Positions 51,663 to 60,159 of a stretch of DNA of 64,000 nucleotides are shown piece after piece (within the stretch, counting starts at the first letter, position 1; each line of letters begins with the position of its first letter). The notes below the pieces were generated by a model. It saw nothing but the letters and a program-made list of their open reading frames with translations, was not told the DNA's origin and did not search any database. The stretch covers positions 204,402-268,401 of the forward strand of contig CAKOMY010000002.1 of the NCBI GenBank assembly GCA_934096815.1, written 5' to 3'. Made by a program: the position numbers and the translations under genes. This DNA comes from an uncultured Bacilli bacterium (GTDB lineage Bacteria; Bacillota_I; Bacilli_A; RF39; UBA660).

Positions 51663-52757
51663 ATGAATAAAGATTTTGAATTAACCTTACTTAGTGAAGG
51701 ACAAATTTGGGGCAATAATAAAGAAAGACAATTAGATGTAATTAGCAAATATGGAACAAAAACTGCAATTACAGATTTATGTATTTTAATAGGTAGTTAT
51801 TTATGTAAAAATACTATAGATGAAGATAGTTCTTTAAAAGGTAGAACCGGTTGGTTTTGGACTAGATCTGATGATGGCAATAATGATGTCCGCGTGGTCG
51901 ATAATTATGGTGATAGGGACTACTTATATAGGTGTGTATGCTATGGTGCTGTTCGACCAGCATTGCAATCTTCTGTATTCTTTTCCCAAATCTCCCAAAA
52001 TAGAGTGAGGGGATACAATGGAACAGAAGAGGTTGAATTCGGAGAATATCCTCAAAATGCTGCTGATTCAAGAATGCAAAATATACTAGAGTTAGAATAT
52101 AAAAGAGGAATGAATAAGACAGGAAGAAGTTACACATTTGATTCTGTAAAAGATTATTACGATAATACAGGATTTAAACCCGTAACCTATGAAGAATACG
52201 AATATCAAGGAAAGAAATATATTCGTATAAAAGCTAACTCTAGTTATGGTTGCGGTAAATTCATGCTTTCAAATGGTGTTGAATATAGAAATGGTGATTA
52301 TGTTTGGGTAGAAGTAGCACCAGTCAAATGGTTAATAGATGATGAAAACAAGCAATTAATTTCCAAATATGGATTAGTTTCAGGTACAAGATTTCTTGAT
52401 AGAAATCATAATTATTATGGAGATTTTAATAAAACTGAAATGTATGAATATCTTAATAAATATATGATTAAAGATTTATTTCAAAATGTTTATTATATTC
52501 AAAAAGTTAGCAATAACAATATCGAAGAATCATTAAATATTTTAGGTTTAGGTTCTTGCAAAGGAATTAGCCAAGAAATTTTAAACTTAATTGTTAAAGA
52601 TAGAATTAACCAAGTTATTACTGATTCTAAATTATATCATTCTATGGATTATAAACTATTAAAGGAACAAATTAATAAAATATTAGAAGCAGGCAAGTCT
52701 ATATCTTTGCACGTTAATAATATTTCAAATAAAGTTAAAAAATTAAATTCAAAGTAA
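51663..52757 (+). CDS. DUF6273-like paralog 1 of 3
   Basis: 364 residues, no signal peptide. The N-terminal part (1-105) holds a WFWTRSDDG...DVRVVD...VRPALQS lectin-like end motif. A second module follows from about 120 (VEFGEYPQNAADSRMQ, KKYIRIKAN, VWVEVAPVKWLIDD, SKYGLVSGTRFLD). A helical C-terminal domain (270-364; INQVITDSKLYHSMDYKLLK) is nearly invariant among the three copies. GEYPQ, the (V/L)SPVKW motif and VRPAL point to DUF6273. Codons at 51880-51900 (GTCCGCGTGGTC) are unlike the rest of the gene. Promoter TATAGT and GGAGGAT upstream. Function unknown. Confidence 0.6.
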   Translation: MNKDFELTLLSEGQIWGNNKERQLDVISKYGTKTAITDLCILIGSYLCKNTIDEDSSLKGRTGWFWTRSDDGNNDVRVVDNYGDRDYLYRCVCYGAVRPALQSSVFFSQISQNRVRGYNGTEEVEFGEYPQNAADSRMQNILELEYKRGMNKTGRSYTFDSVKDYYDNTGFKPVTYEEYEYQGKKYIRIKANSSYGCGKFMLSNGVEYRNGDYVWVEVAPVKWLIDDENKQLISKYGLVSGTRFLDRNHNYYGDFNKTEMYEYLNKYMIKDLFQNVYYIQKVSNNNIEESLNILGLGSCKGISQEILNLIVKDRINQVITDSKLYHSMDYKLLKEQINKILEAGKSISLHVNNISNKVKKLNSK

Positions 52758-52784
52758 GCAAACAAGAAAAAACGTTTGCTTTTT
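52758..52784 (+). terminator. Terminator of the shared cassette (copy B)
   Basis: GCAAAC, aagaaaaaac, GTTTGC, TTTTTAG directly after the stop, then TATAAT and the GGGGAAAAGGTG leader of the next gene. Confidence 0.8.
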
Positions 52785-52836
52785 AGTGTTTATTTGCTAT
52801 AATATACGTAATTTGAAGGGGAAAAGGTGAAATATT

Positions 52837-53931
52837 ATGAATAAAAATTTCGAATTAACTTTACTTAGTGAAGGACAAATTTGGGAAAATAGAATTGTAT
52901 CTCAACTAGAAGTAATTAGAAAATATGGAACGAAAGCTGCAATTACAGATTTATGTATTTTAACAGGTTGTGAATTATTTGAAGATACTGCTTATAATAT
53001 AAAAGAAGATAGCTCCTTAACTGGTAGAACTGGTTGGTTTAGTACCAAATCTGATGATGGTGATAATAACGTTCGTTTGGTTGATGAGTTTGGTCTTTTG
53101 GGCAGCTACCATAGGTGTGTACGTTGTTGTGCTATTCGACCTGTTTTGCAATCTTTTGCAATTCTTTCTTTAACCTTCCCGAACAGAGTAAATGGATACA
53201 ATGGAACAGAAGAGGTTGAATTCGGAGAATATCCTCAAAATGCTGCTAATTCAAGAATGCAAAATATACTAGAGTCAGAATATAATAGAGGAATGAATAA
53301 GACAGGAAGAAGTTACACATTTGATTCTGTAAAATTTATTGAATATGAAACAGGATTTAAACCTGTAACTTATGAAGAATATGAATATAAAGGAAAGAAA
53401 TATATTCGTATAAAAGCTAACTCTGATTTTAATGGCAATAAATTCGAACTTTCAAATGGTGTTGAATATAGAGATGGTGATTATGTTTGGGTAGAAGTAT
53501 CACCAGTTAAATGGCTAATAGATGATAGAAAAGGACTTTTAATTTCCAAATATGGATTAGTTTCTGGTATTAGATTTCTTGATGAAAAAACTGATTATAA
53601 AGGTGATTTTAGTAAAACTGAAATGTATGAATATCTTAATAGCTATATGATTAAAGATTTGTTTCAAAATGTTAATTATATTCAAAAATTTAATATTGAA
53701 GAATCATTAAATATTTTAGGTTTAGGTTCTTGCAAAGGAATTAACCAAGAAATTTTAAACTTAATTGTTAAAGATAGAATTAACCAAGTTATTACTGATT
53801 CTAAATTATATGATTCTATGGATTATAAACTATTAAAGGAACAAATTAATAAAATATTAGAAGCAGGCAAGTCTATATCTTTGCACGTTAATAATATTTC
53901 AAATAAAATTAAACAATTAAATTCAAAGTAA
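52837..53931 (+). CDS. DUF6273-like paralog 2 of 3
   Basis: 364 residues, the most diverged copy in the N-terminal module (GWFSTKSDDGDNNVRLVDEF, then YHRCVRCCAIRPVLQSF), with the same second module and C-terminal helical domain as its neighbours. The N-terminal 16 residues (MNKNFELTLLSEGQIW) are shared. Each copy carries its own terminator, promoter and leader, so they form a tandem array of separate transcription units rather than an operon. Confidence 0.6.
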   Translation: MNKNFELTLLSEGQIWENRIVSQLEVIRKYGTKAAITDLCILTGCELFEDTAYNIKEDSSLTGRTGWFSTKSDDGDNNVRLVDEFGLLGSYHRCVRCCAIRPVLQSFAILSLTFPNRVNGYNGTEEVEFGEYPQNAANSRMQNILESEYNRGMNKTGRSYTFDSVKFIEYETGFKPVTYEEYEYKGKKYIRIKANSDFNGNKFELSNGVEYRDGDYVWVEVSPVKWLIDDRKGLLISKYGLVSGIRFLDEKTDYKGDFSKTEMYEYLNSYMIKDLFQNVNYIQKFNIEESLNILGLGSCKGINQEILNLIVKDRINQVITDSKLYDSMDYKLLKEQINKILEAGKSISLHVNNISNKIKQLNSK

Positions 53932-53961
53932 GCAAACAAGAAAAAATGTTTGCTTTTTTAG
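53932..53961 (+). terminator. Terminator of the shared cassette (copy C)
   Basis: GCAAACA, agaaaaaa, TGTTTGC, TTTTTT, followed by TATAAT and GGGGAAAGGTG as at 37703. Confidence 0.85.
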
Positions 53962-54010
53962 TGCTTATATGCTATAATATGCGTAATTTGAAGGGGAAAG
54001 GTGAAATATT

Positions 54011-55105
54011 ATGAATAAAAATTTCGAATTAACTTTACTTAGTGAAGAACAAATATGGGGAAATGGCAAAGAAAATCAATTAGAAGTTCTAAAAAAATAT
54101 GGAACAAAAGCTGCAATTACAGATTTATGTATTTTAACTGGCAGTTGTTCATATAAAGATACTATAGATGAAGATAGATCTTTAACTTGTAGAACTAGTT
54201 GGTTTTGGACTAGATCTGATGATGGCGATAATGATGTCCGCGTGGTCGATAAGGATGGTGATAGGGCTGCCTTATACAGGTATGTACGCTATGTTGCAGT
54301 TCGACCAGCATTGCAATCTTCTGTATTCTTTTCCCAAATCTCCCAAAATAGAGTGAAGGGATACAATGGAATAGAAGAGGTTGAATTCGGAGAATACCCT
54401 CAAAATGCTGCTGATTCAAGAATGCAAAATATACTAGAGTCAGAGTATAATAGAGGAATGAATAAGACAGGAAGAAGTTACACATTTGATTTTGTAAAAT
54501 ATAATGACTATGATACAGGATTTAAACCTGTAACCTATGAAGAATACGAATATCAAGGAAAGAAATATATTCGTATAAAAGCTGACTCTGATTTTTGTTG
54601 CGTTAAATTCAAGCTTTCAAATGGTGTTAAATATAGAGATGGTGCTTATGTTTGGGTAGAAGTATTACCAGTAAAATGGTTAATAGATCAAAAGACTCAT
54701 ACATTAATATCAAAATACGGATTACTTTCTGGTATTGAATTTCTTGATAAAGAACATGAATATCATGGAGATTTTAGTAAAACTAGGATGTATGAATATC
54801 TTAATAAATATATGATTAAAGATTTATTTCAAAATGTTAATTGTATTCAAAAAGTTAGCGATAATAATATTGAAGAATCATTAAATATTTTAGGTTTAGG
54901 TTCTTGCAAAGGAATTAACCAAGAAATTTTAAACTTAATTGTTAAAGATAGAATTAACCAAGTTATTACTGATTCTAAATTATATGATTCTATGGATTAT
55001 AAACTATTAAAGGAACAAATTAATAAAATATTAGAAGCAGGCAAGTCTATATCTTTGCACGTTAATAATATTTCAAATAAAGTTAAACAATTAAATTCAA
55101 AGTAA
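54011..55105 (+). CDS. DUF6273-like paralog 3 of 3
   Basis: 364 residues, close to copy 1 in sequence. The two are identical across SWFWTRSDDG-flanking DNA and again from GTTCGACCAGCATTGCAATC on. The 90 bases between (54205-54300) hold a cluster of amino-acid changes (N to D, NY to KD, DY to AA, C to Y, C to R, G to V). This localised variation in a lectin-like loop suggests binding to a variable target. No signal peptide. Confidence 0.6.
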   Translation: MNKNFELTLLSEEQIWGNGKENQLEVLKKYGTKAAITDLCILTGSCSYKDTIDEDRSLTCRTSWFWTRSDDGDNDVRVVDKDGDRAALYRYVRYVAVRPALQSSVFFSQISQNRVKGYNGIEEVEFGEYPQNAADSRMQNILESEYNRGMNKTGRSYTFDFVKYNDYDTGFKPVTYEEYEYQGKKYIRIKADSDFCCVKFKLSNGVKYRDGAYVWVEVLPVKWLIDQKTHTLISKYGLLSGIEFLDKEHEYHGDFSKTRMYEYLNKYMIKDLFQNVNCIQKVSDNNIEESLNILGLGSCKGINQEILNLIVKDRINQVITDSKLYDSMDYKLLKEQINKILEAGKSISLHVNNISNKVKQLNSK

Positions 55106-55176
55106 GCAAACAAAACTTACTTTTTATTTTGCCTAATTTATGATAATATATGGATTAGAAAAAGAAGTGATTAATT

Positions 55177-56493
55177 ATGCGAAAAACAGTATCCTTAATT
55201 GGAAGACCAAATACTGGAAAGAGTTCATTATTTAATAGATTAATAAATGAAAAAAAATCTATAATTGATGATCAAGCCGGTGTTACTAGAGATCGTATCT
55301 ATGGAATAGTTAACTTTGAAGATAAAAGTTTTAATTTAATAGATACTGGTGGAATTGATTTAGAAAAAGCAACTTTTAATGAAAATATTAAAATGCAAGC
55401 CGAACTTGCTATTGATGAATCAGATTTAATCGTATTTGTTATAGATGGTAAAGAAGATTTAACAAGTAATGATTTATTAATATCTAGTCTTCTTAAAAAG
55501 AGTAATAAAGAAGTAATTGTTGCTGTAAATAAATTAGATGAAAAACATATGAATAACAATGTTTATAATTATTATGAACTTGGCTTTGATGCGTATTATC
55601 CCGTATCAGCTGAACATAATAAAGGAATTAAAGAGTTATTAAATGCGATTACAAAAGATTTTAATCCATATACAACCGAAGAAGATGATGCTACTTTAAA
55701 ATTTTCCCTTATTGGAAGACCAAATGTTGGAAAAAGTAGTTTAGTAAATGCCATATTAAATGAAGAACGTTCAATAGTCTCAAACGTTGCTGGAACTACT
55801 CGCGATGCTATTGATTCTCGTTTTACATATGAAAAAAATGATTATATCGTAATTGATACAGCTGGTATGCGTAAAAAAGGTAAGATTTATGAGAATATTG
55901 AAAAATACAGTTTGCTTAGAAGTCTTAAAGCAATTGAAAGATCAGATGTCTGTGTTCTTGTTCTAAATGCCGAAGAAGGAATAATTGAACATGATAAACA
56001 TATAGCATCATACGCTATTGATGCAGGTAAAGCTCTTGTAATATGCGTAAATAAATGGGATTTAATAGATAATAAAGATGAAGCTATTAAAACATGGACA
56101 AAATTAATTAGAAATAACTTTCAATTTGCTCCATATGCACCTATTGTATTTTTATCAAGTAAAACAAAATCAAGAATTCATACATTAATGCCAGAAGTAA
56201 TTAAAGCATATGAAGGCTTAACTAGAAGTGTTAAAACTAGTGTTTTAAATGATGTAATAAGAGAAGCAGTTCTAATTCATGAACCACCTTCATATAAAGG
56301 AAAACGTTTAAAAATATACTTTGTTCATCAAACTGGAACAAAGCCACCTAAATTTGAATTTTCCGTTAACAATAAAAATCTAGTGCATTTTAGTTATGAA
56401 AGATATTTAGAAAATCAAATTAGAGAAAACTTTGATTTTACTGGCACCCCTATAATTTTTAAATTTACTAATCGTAGTGGCGATGATGAATAA
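55177..56493 (+). CDS. der: Ribosome biogenesis GTPase Der (EngA)
   Basis: 438 residues with two GTPase domains: GRPNTGKSS, DTGGID, NKLDEK and then GRPNVGKSS, DTAGMRKKG, NKWDLI, followed by the C-terminal KH-like domain (FVHQTGTKPPKFEFSVNN). It matures the 50S subunit. Full length. Together with engB and era, three assembly GTPases lie in this window. Confidence 0.97.
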   Translation: MRKTVSLIGRPNTGKSSLFNRLINEKKSIIDDQAGVTRDRIYGIVNFEDKSFNLIDTGGIDLEKATFNENIKMQAELAIDESDLIVFVIDGKEDLTSNDLLISSLLKKSNKEVIVAVNKLDEKHMNNNVYNYYELGFDAYYPVSAEHNKGIKELLNAITKDFNPYTTEEDDATLKFSLIGRPNVGKSSLVNAILNEERSIVSNVAGTTRDAIDSRFTYEKNDYIVIDTAGMRKKGKIYENIEKYSLLRSLKAIERSDVCVLVLNAEEGIIEHDKHIASYAIDAGKALVICVNKWDLIDNKDEAIKTWTKLIRNNFQFAPYAPIVFLSSKTKSRIHTLMPEVIKAYEGLTRSVKTSVLNDVIREAVLIHEPPSYKGKRLKIYFVHQTGTKPPKFEFSVNNKNLVHFSYERYLENQIRENFDFTGTPIIFKFTNRSGDDE

Positions 56494-57118
56494 TAAAATT
56501 ATAATTGATAATGAAGAATTCGAAATAATTGTTAATCGTAAAAGAATTAAAAACTTATACTTAAGAGTAAAAGAAGAAAATAAAATAGAGGTATCTGCTA
56601 ACTTTTATACAACTAATAAAGAAATATTAAAAATAATAAATGATAATAAAGCTTTTATAGTTAAGGCTAATAATAAACTTAAAGCAAATAAATTAAAACC
56701 TAATAAAATAATGTATTTAGGTGACGAGTTATCTCTAATAGAAAATGATAAAACATTTATAGATAATAATTATATTTATGCTAAAAGTGAAGAAGATGCT
56801 GTAAATTACATATACAGTCTATGTTATGATGTATTTAGAACTAGATTAGAACGAATAATGAATATGTTTGATGATTTGCCTAAGTTTACTTTAAGAGTTC
56901 GTAAAATGAAAACTAGATGGGGAGTATGTAATAAAAGTAGCATGACTGTAACTTTAAATACCGAACTAATTACTAAAGATGTTAATTTAATAGATTATGT
57001 AATTGTTCATGAACTATGTCACTTTAAACATATGGATCATTCACCCGCATTTTGGAATGAAGTAGCTAAATATTATCCCTATTATAAACAAGCAAGAAAG
57101 GAGTTAAATAATAAATGA
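56486..57118 (+). CDS. YgjP-like zinc metallopeptidase (M48/SprT-related)
   Basis: About 210 residues. VNRKRIKNLYLRVKEENKIE start, MKTRWGVCNKSSMTVTLNTE and the zinc site VIVHELCHFKHMDHSPAFWN (HELCH with a third histidine in HSPAFW) identify the YgjP/DUF45 family. Adjacent ATGs at 56483 and 56486 overlap the end of der; either may be the start. Substrate unknown. Confidence 0.88.
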   Translation: MNNKIIIDNEEFEIIVNRKRIKNLYLRVKEENKIEVSANFYTTNKEILKIINDNKAFIVKANNKLKANKLKPNKIMYLGDELSLIENDKTFIDNNYIYAKSEEDAVNYIYSLCYDVFRTRLERIMNMFDDLPKFTLRVRKMKTRWGVCNKSSMTVTLNTELITKDVNLIDYVIVHELCHFKHMDHSPAFWNEVAKYYPYYKQARKELNNK

Positions 57119-57837
57119 TTGAATCAGTAAATAATGAAAGAGTAAAAGAAATAGCTAAATTACATGATAAAAAATACCGTAAAATTAATAACAAGTTTCT
57201 TGCTGTAGGAAAACATTTAGTTGAAGAAGCATTAAAAAAGAACTTAGTTTTAGAATTATTTTTGCTTGAAGGAACGCCAAATACCTATGGATTTGATGCT
57301 ACTTACGTATCTGAAAAAGTTATGAAAAAATTATCAGATCAAACAAGTAGTCCTAAAGAACTAGCAGTTTGTAAAATTGAAAATAATAATGAAATAGTTG
57401 GCAATGTAGTTATACTAGATAACATAAAAGATCCTGGAAATCTAGGTACAATAATTCGTTCAGCAGTTGCTTTTAATTATCAAACAATTATTTTATCAAA
57501 AGAGTGTGTTGATGTATATAACGGAAAAGTTATAAGATCAAGTGAAGGAATGCTTTTTAACATAAACATAATAATAGATGATATTGAAAAATATATTTAT
57601 ATCCTAAAAAATAATGGTTATAAAATATATTCAACAGATGTAGTTACTGGAGTTAGTCCTCAAAAAGAAAATAATAAGCATGCTATTATTATTGGCTCAG
57701 AAGCTAGTGGAGTAAAGGATAGTGTTAAAGCTCTTGCCGATCAAAATTTAAAACTTCCTATGAATCCCTTATGCGAAAGCTTAAATGCCGGGGTATCTGC
57801 TAGCATCCTAATGTATGAATTAGGCGGTAAACTATGA
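57115..57837 (+). CDS. SpoU-family RNA 2'-O-methyltransferase
   Basis: 240 residues. A substrate-binding N-terminal domain is followed by the trefoil-knot methyltransferase: NIKDPGNLGTIIRSA (motif 1), IIIGSEASGV (motif 2), LPMNPLCESLNAGVSASILM (motif 3). Probably modifies 23S rRNA or tRNA; in Bacillota relatives are labelled RlmB or YsgA. Overlaps both neighbours by 4 bases. Confidence 0.9.
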   Translation: MIESVNNERVKEIAKLHDKKYRKINNKFLAVGKHLVEEALKKNLVLELFLLEGTPNTYGFDATYVSEKVMKKLSDQTSSPKELAVCKIENNNEIVGNVVILDNIKDPGNLGTIIRSAVAFNYQTIILSKECVDVYNGKVIRSSEGMLFNINIIIDDIEKYIYILKNNGYKIYSTDVVTGVSPQKENNKHAIIIGSEASGVKDSVKALADQNLKLPMNPLCESLNAGVSASILMYELGGKL

Positions 57838-58505
57838 AAGATCTATCGTTTTTAAAATCTCGTTATTTTGTTTATAAAGGAATATATGATAATAAAAATG
57901 TTTATGAAAATACTTTAGAAGCAATAAAAGTAGCAATCCGTAAAAATAAAGCTATCTATTTAACAGTATGTGAAACCAAAGATAAAGAATTAATTATTTG
58001 TGAAAATGATTGTTTAACCAGAATTCAAAATCAAAAAGATAATATTAAAGATATGACTTATGATGAAATATCATATTTGTCTTTTTATCATATTCCTAAA
58101 TTATCTGAAGTCTTAGAACTAACCAAAGACGTTCCTATTATTTTAAGCTTAAAAATACATACTAAAAATGAAGAATTATTTAAATTATTGGATAATTATT
58201 CTGGTAAATTTGCTCTATTATCAACTGATATCAAAATAATAATGTGGTTAAATAAACATCGTGAAAATTATATCGTAGGAGAAGTTATAACCAAACATAA
58301 AGGTTTTAATCTAGGATTCTATTTTATTAAATCAGACTTTAAAAGTTACAATATTGAATATTATGATAAAATAAAATTAAATAAATTAAGAGAAGAAAAT
58401 ATCGTTATTGGCTATTACGTTAATAATAAAAACAGTTTAAAAACTTATAATAATATGTTTGATTCTTTAATAATAGATAATTATATTGGAATAACAAGTA
58501 GGTGA
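57834..58505 (+). CDS. Glycerophosphodiesterase-like protein without catalytic residues
   Basis: 223 residues. Aligning with the GDPD at 34858 over VYENTLEAIKVAI, TKDKELIICEND and IPKLSEVLEL, every catalytic residue is changed: H5 and R6 to Y14 and K15, E33 to Y42, D35 to T44, H48 to E57. The frame is intact and overlaps rimM and the methyltransferase gene, so the protein is kept. It may bind a phospholipid head group or another protein instead of acting as an enzyme. Confidence 0.75.
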   Translation: MKDLSFLKSRYFVYKGIYDNKNVYENTLEAIKVAIRKNKAIYLTVCETKDKELIICENDCLTRIQNQKDNIKDMTYDEISYLSFYHIPKLSEVLELTKDVPIILSLKIHTKNEELFKLLDNYSGKFALLSTDIKIIMWLNKHRENYIVGEVITKHKGFNLGFYFIKSDFKSYNIEYYDKIKLNKLREENIVIGYYVNNKNSLKTYNNMFDSLIIDNYIGITSR

Positions 58506-58510
58506 TTAAG

Positions 58511-58987
58511 TTGGAAAAAATTTATATAGGTAAAATAGTTAATACATTTGGAATTAAAGGAGAACTTAAAATAGTATCTAAATTCGAAATGCCAGATAGA
58601 GTATTTAAAGTTCATAACCAAATTATAATTAAAGATAAAAACTATGAAATAACAGGTGTTCGTTTTCATAAAAATAACTATTTAGTAGAACTTAACAATA
58701 TCAAAAATATCAATGATATAGAATATTTAATTGGCAACGAAGTATATTATGCTAAAGAAGATTTAAATTTATCAGACGAAGAATATTTAATAAGTGAATT
58801 AGTTAATTATAAAGTAATATCTAATAATAAGGAAATAGGCATAATAACCGATTATGATGATAATAAAATAAATCCATTAATTAAAGTAAATAATAAATTT
58901 TATATTCCACTTAAAGGTTTTTATGAAAAAATAGACAAATTAAATAAAAAAATTTATGTTAAAGATGTAAGTTGGTTAATGTTATGA
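58511..58987 (+). CDS. rimM: 16S rRNA processing protein RimM
   Basis: 158 residues. IYIGKIVNTFGIKGELKIVS is the start of RimM; the PRC-barrel C-terminal domain ends IYVKDVSWLML. Start most likely TTG 58511, with AGGTGAT 4 bases upstream; the GTG at 58502 lies within that ribosome site. Overlaps trmD (ATGA), the standard rimM-trmD order, although rpsP is not next to it here. Confidence 0.9.
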   Translation: MEKIYIGKIVNTFGIKGELKIVSKFEMPDRVFKVHNQIIIKDKNYEITGVRFHKNNYLVELNNIKNINDIEYLIGNEVYYAKEDLNLSDEEYLISELVNYKVISNNKEIGIITDYDDNKINPLIKVNNKFYIPLKGFYEKIDKLNKKIYVKDVSWLML

Positions 58988-59649
58988 AAATAAGTATATT
59001 AAGTTTATTTCCTAATATGTTTGATGGTTTTTTAACTGAATCTATTATTAAAAGAGCAATTAATGATAAAAAAGTAGAAATAGAAATAATTAATTTCCGT
59101 GATTACTCACCTTTAAATAATAAAATGGTTGATGATACTCCATATGGCGGAGGAGCAGGAATGGTTTTAAGATGTGAGCCTATTTATGAAGCAATAGACG
59201 CTATTAAAACAAAAGATTCTTATATAATTATTATGGATCCAACTGGCACAACCTATAAACAAGCAAAAGCTAAAGAATTAAGTACTAAAAGGCATTTAAT
59301 AATAATTTGTGGTCATTATGAAGGTTTTGATGAAAGAATAAAACTCTTAGCTGATGAAATAATCAGTATTGGTGATTTTGTCTTAACAGGTGGGGAATTA
59401 CCTGCCATGATGATAACAGACTCTATTGTTAGATTAATTAGTGGAGTTATTAATAAAGAAAGTTTGGAAAGTGAAAGTTTTAATGATAATTTACTAGATT
59501 ATCCAACATATACCAAACCTGAAGAATATAGAGGAATGAAAGTTCCAAGCATTTTACTTTCTGGTAATCATCAAAAAATTGATGAGTATCGTAAAAGTGA
59601 GAAAATAAGAGTAACAAGGGAAAAAAGAAATGATTTAATGGGGGATTAA
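58984..59649 (+). CDS. trmD: tRNA (guanine-N1)-methyltransferase TrmD
   Basis: 221 residues from ATG 58984. KISILSLFPNMFDGFL, DDTPYGGGAGMVLR, ICGHYEGFDERI and SIGDFVLTGGELPAM are the family's knot-fold motifs; it methylates G37 in tRNAs. Overlaps rimM by 4 bases. Length normal for a form without the long C-terminal extension. Confidence 0.96.
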   Translation: MKISILSLFPNMFDGFLTESIIKRAINDKKVEIEIINFRDYSPLNNKMVDDTPYGGGAGMVLRCEPIYEAIDAIKTKDSYIIIMDPTGTTYKQAKAKELSTKRHLIIICGHYEGFDERIKLLADEIISIGDFVLTGGELPAMMITDSIVRLISGVINKESLESESFNDNLLDYPTYTKPEEYRGMKVPSILLSGNHQKIDEYRKSEKIRVTREKRNDLMGD

Positions 59650-59652
59650 ATT

Positions 59653-60054
59653 ATGTACAAGTTATATAAAAATAAGAAAAAATATAAATTTAAAGAGTCA
59701 TTTGATTTCTTTAGTTATCCTTTAACTTTAAATAATATAGAAGTATCTATCGTAGATGAAAGAATAATTAAAATATTCATAAAATCTAATATTAATTTTG
59801 ATTTTTCTAAATTAGTTTCTAAAATATTAATTTTTATTGATAATGAAGGAACTGATACTGATGGAACTCTTATTTTAACTGAATTAAGCAATTTAAGTAA
59901 TATGATATTTAATTTATATGCGGATTATTTTACTAAAACTGAACTTAATTATTACATGCGAAATATTAGGCTTTTAGTGCAAGAAATTAAAAAAATAGAA
60001 CTTAAAAAAATGCAACAACCTACAAGTGAATTACGTTCAAGAAGATCTAGATAA
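59653..60054 (+). CDS. Hypothetical protein downstream of trmD
   Basis: 133 residues, three bases after trmD behind ATGGGGGAT. The first half is beta-rich (YPLTLNNIEVSIVDERIIKI), the second helical (NMIFNLYADYFTKTELNYYM), ending in a basic SELRSRRSR tail that could contact RNA. Not recognised; rplS is the usual gene in this slot but this is not L19. Confidence 0.55.
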   Translation: MYKLYKNKKKYKFKESFDFFSYPLTLNNIEVSIVDERIIKIFIKSNINFDFSKLVSKILIFIDNEGTDTDGTLILTELSNLSNMIFNLYADYFTKTELNYYMRNIRLLVQEIKKIELKKMQQPTSELRSRRSR

Positions 60055-60107
60055 GTTTGAATTTATTAAAGAATTAAATCATTTGTAAAAATAGAACATA
60101 TTTTCGC

Positions 60108-60135
60108 TTGACGGGGGGGCTTTTAAAGGTATAAT
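60108..60135 (+). promoter_or_regulatory. Promoter with a G7 tract in the spacer (60-kb surface gene)
   Basis: TTGACG (60108-60113), 16-base spacer, TATAAT (60130-60135). G7 at 60113-60119 starts at the last -35 base, exactly as in the promoter at 20100. Confidence 0.8.
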
Positions 60136-60159
60136 TTCACTAGGATAAGGTGATTTTAT

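Noticed and set aside
51862..54485. Minus-strand ORFs of 91 codons inside two DUF6273-like genes
   Set aside because: They lie wholly inside strongly supported genes, have no start signal and exist because the two paralogs share DNA.
49500..56000. A complete diversity-generating retroelement near the variable DUF6273-like genes
   Set aside because: No reverse transcriptase frame and no template repeat is present in the window; third-base changes also occur between paralogs. Kept only as a hypothesis for the patches.
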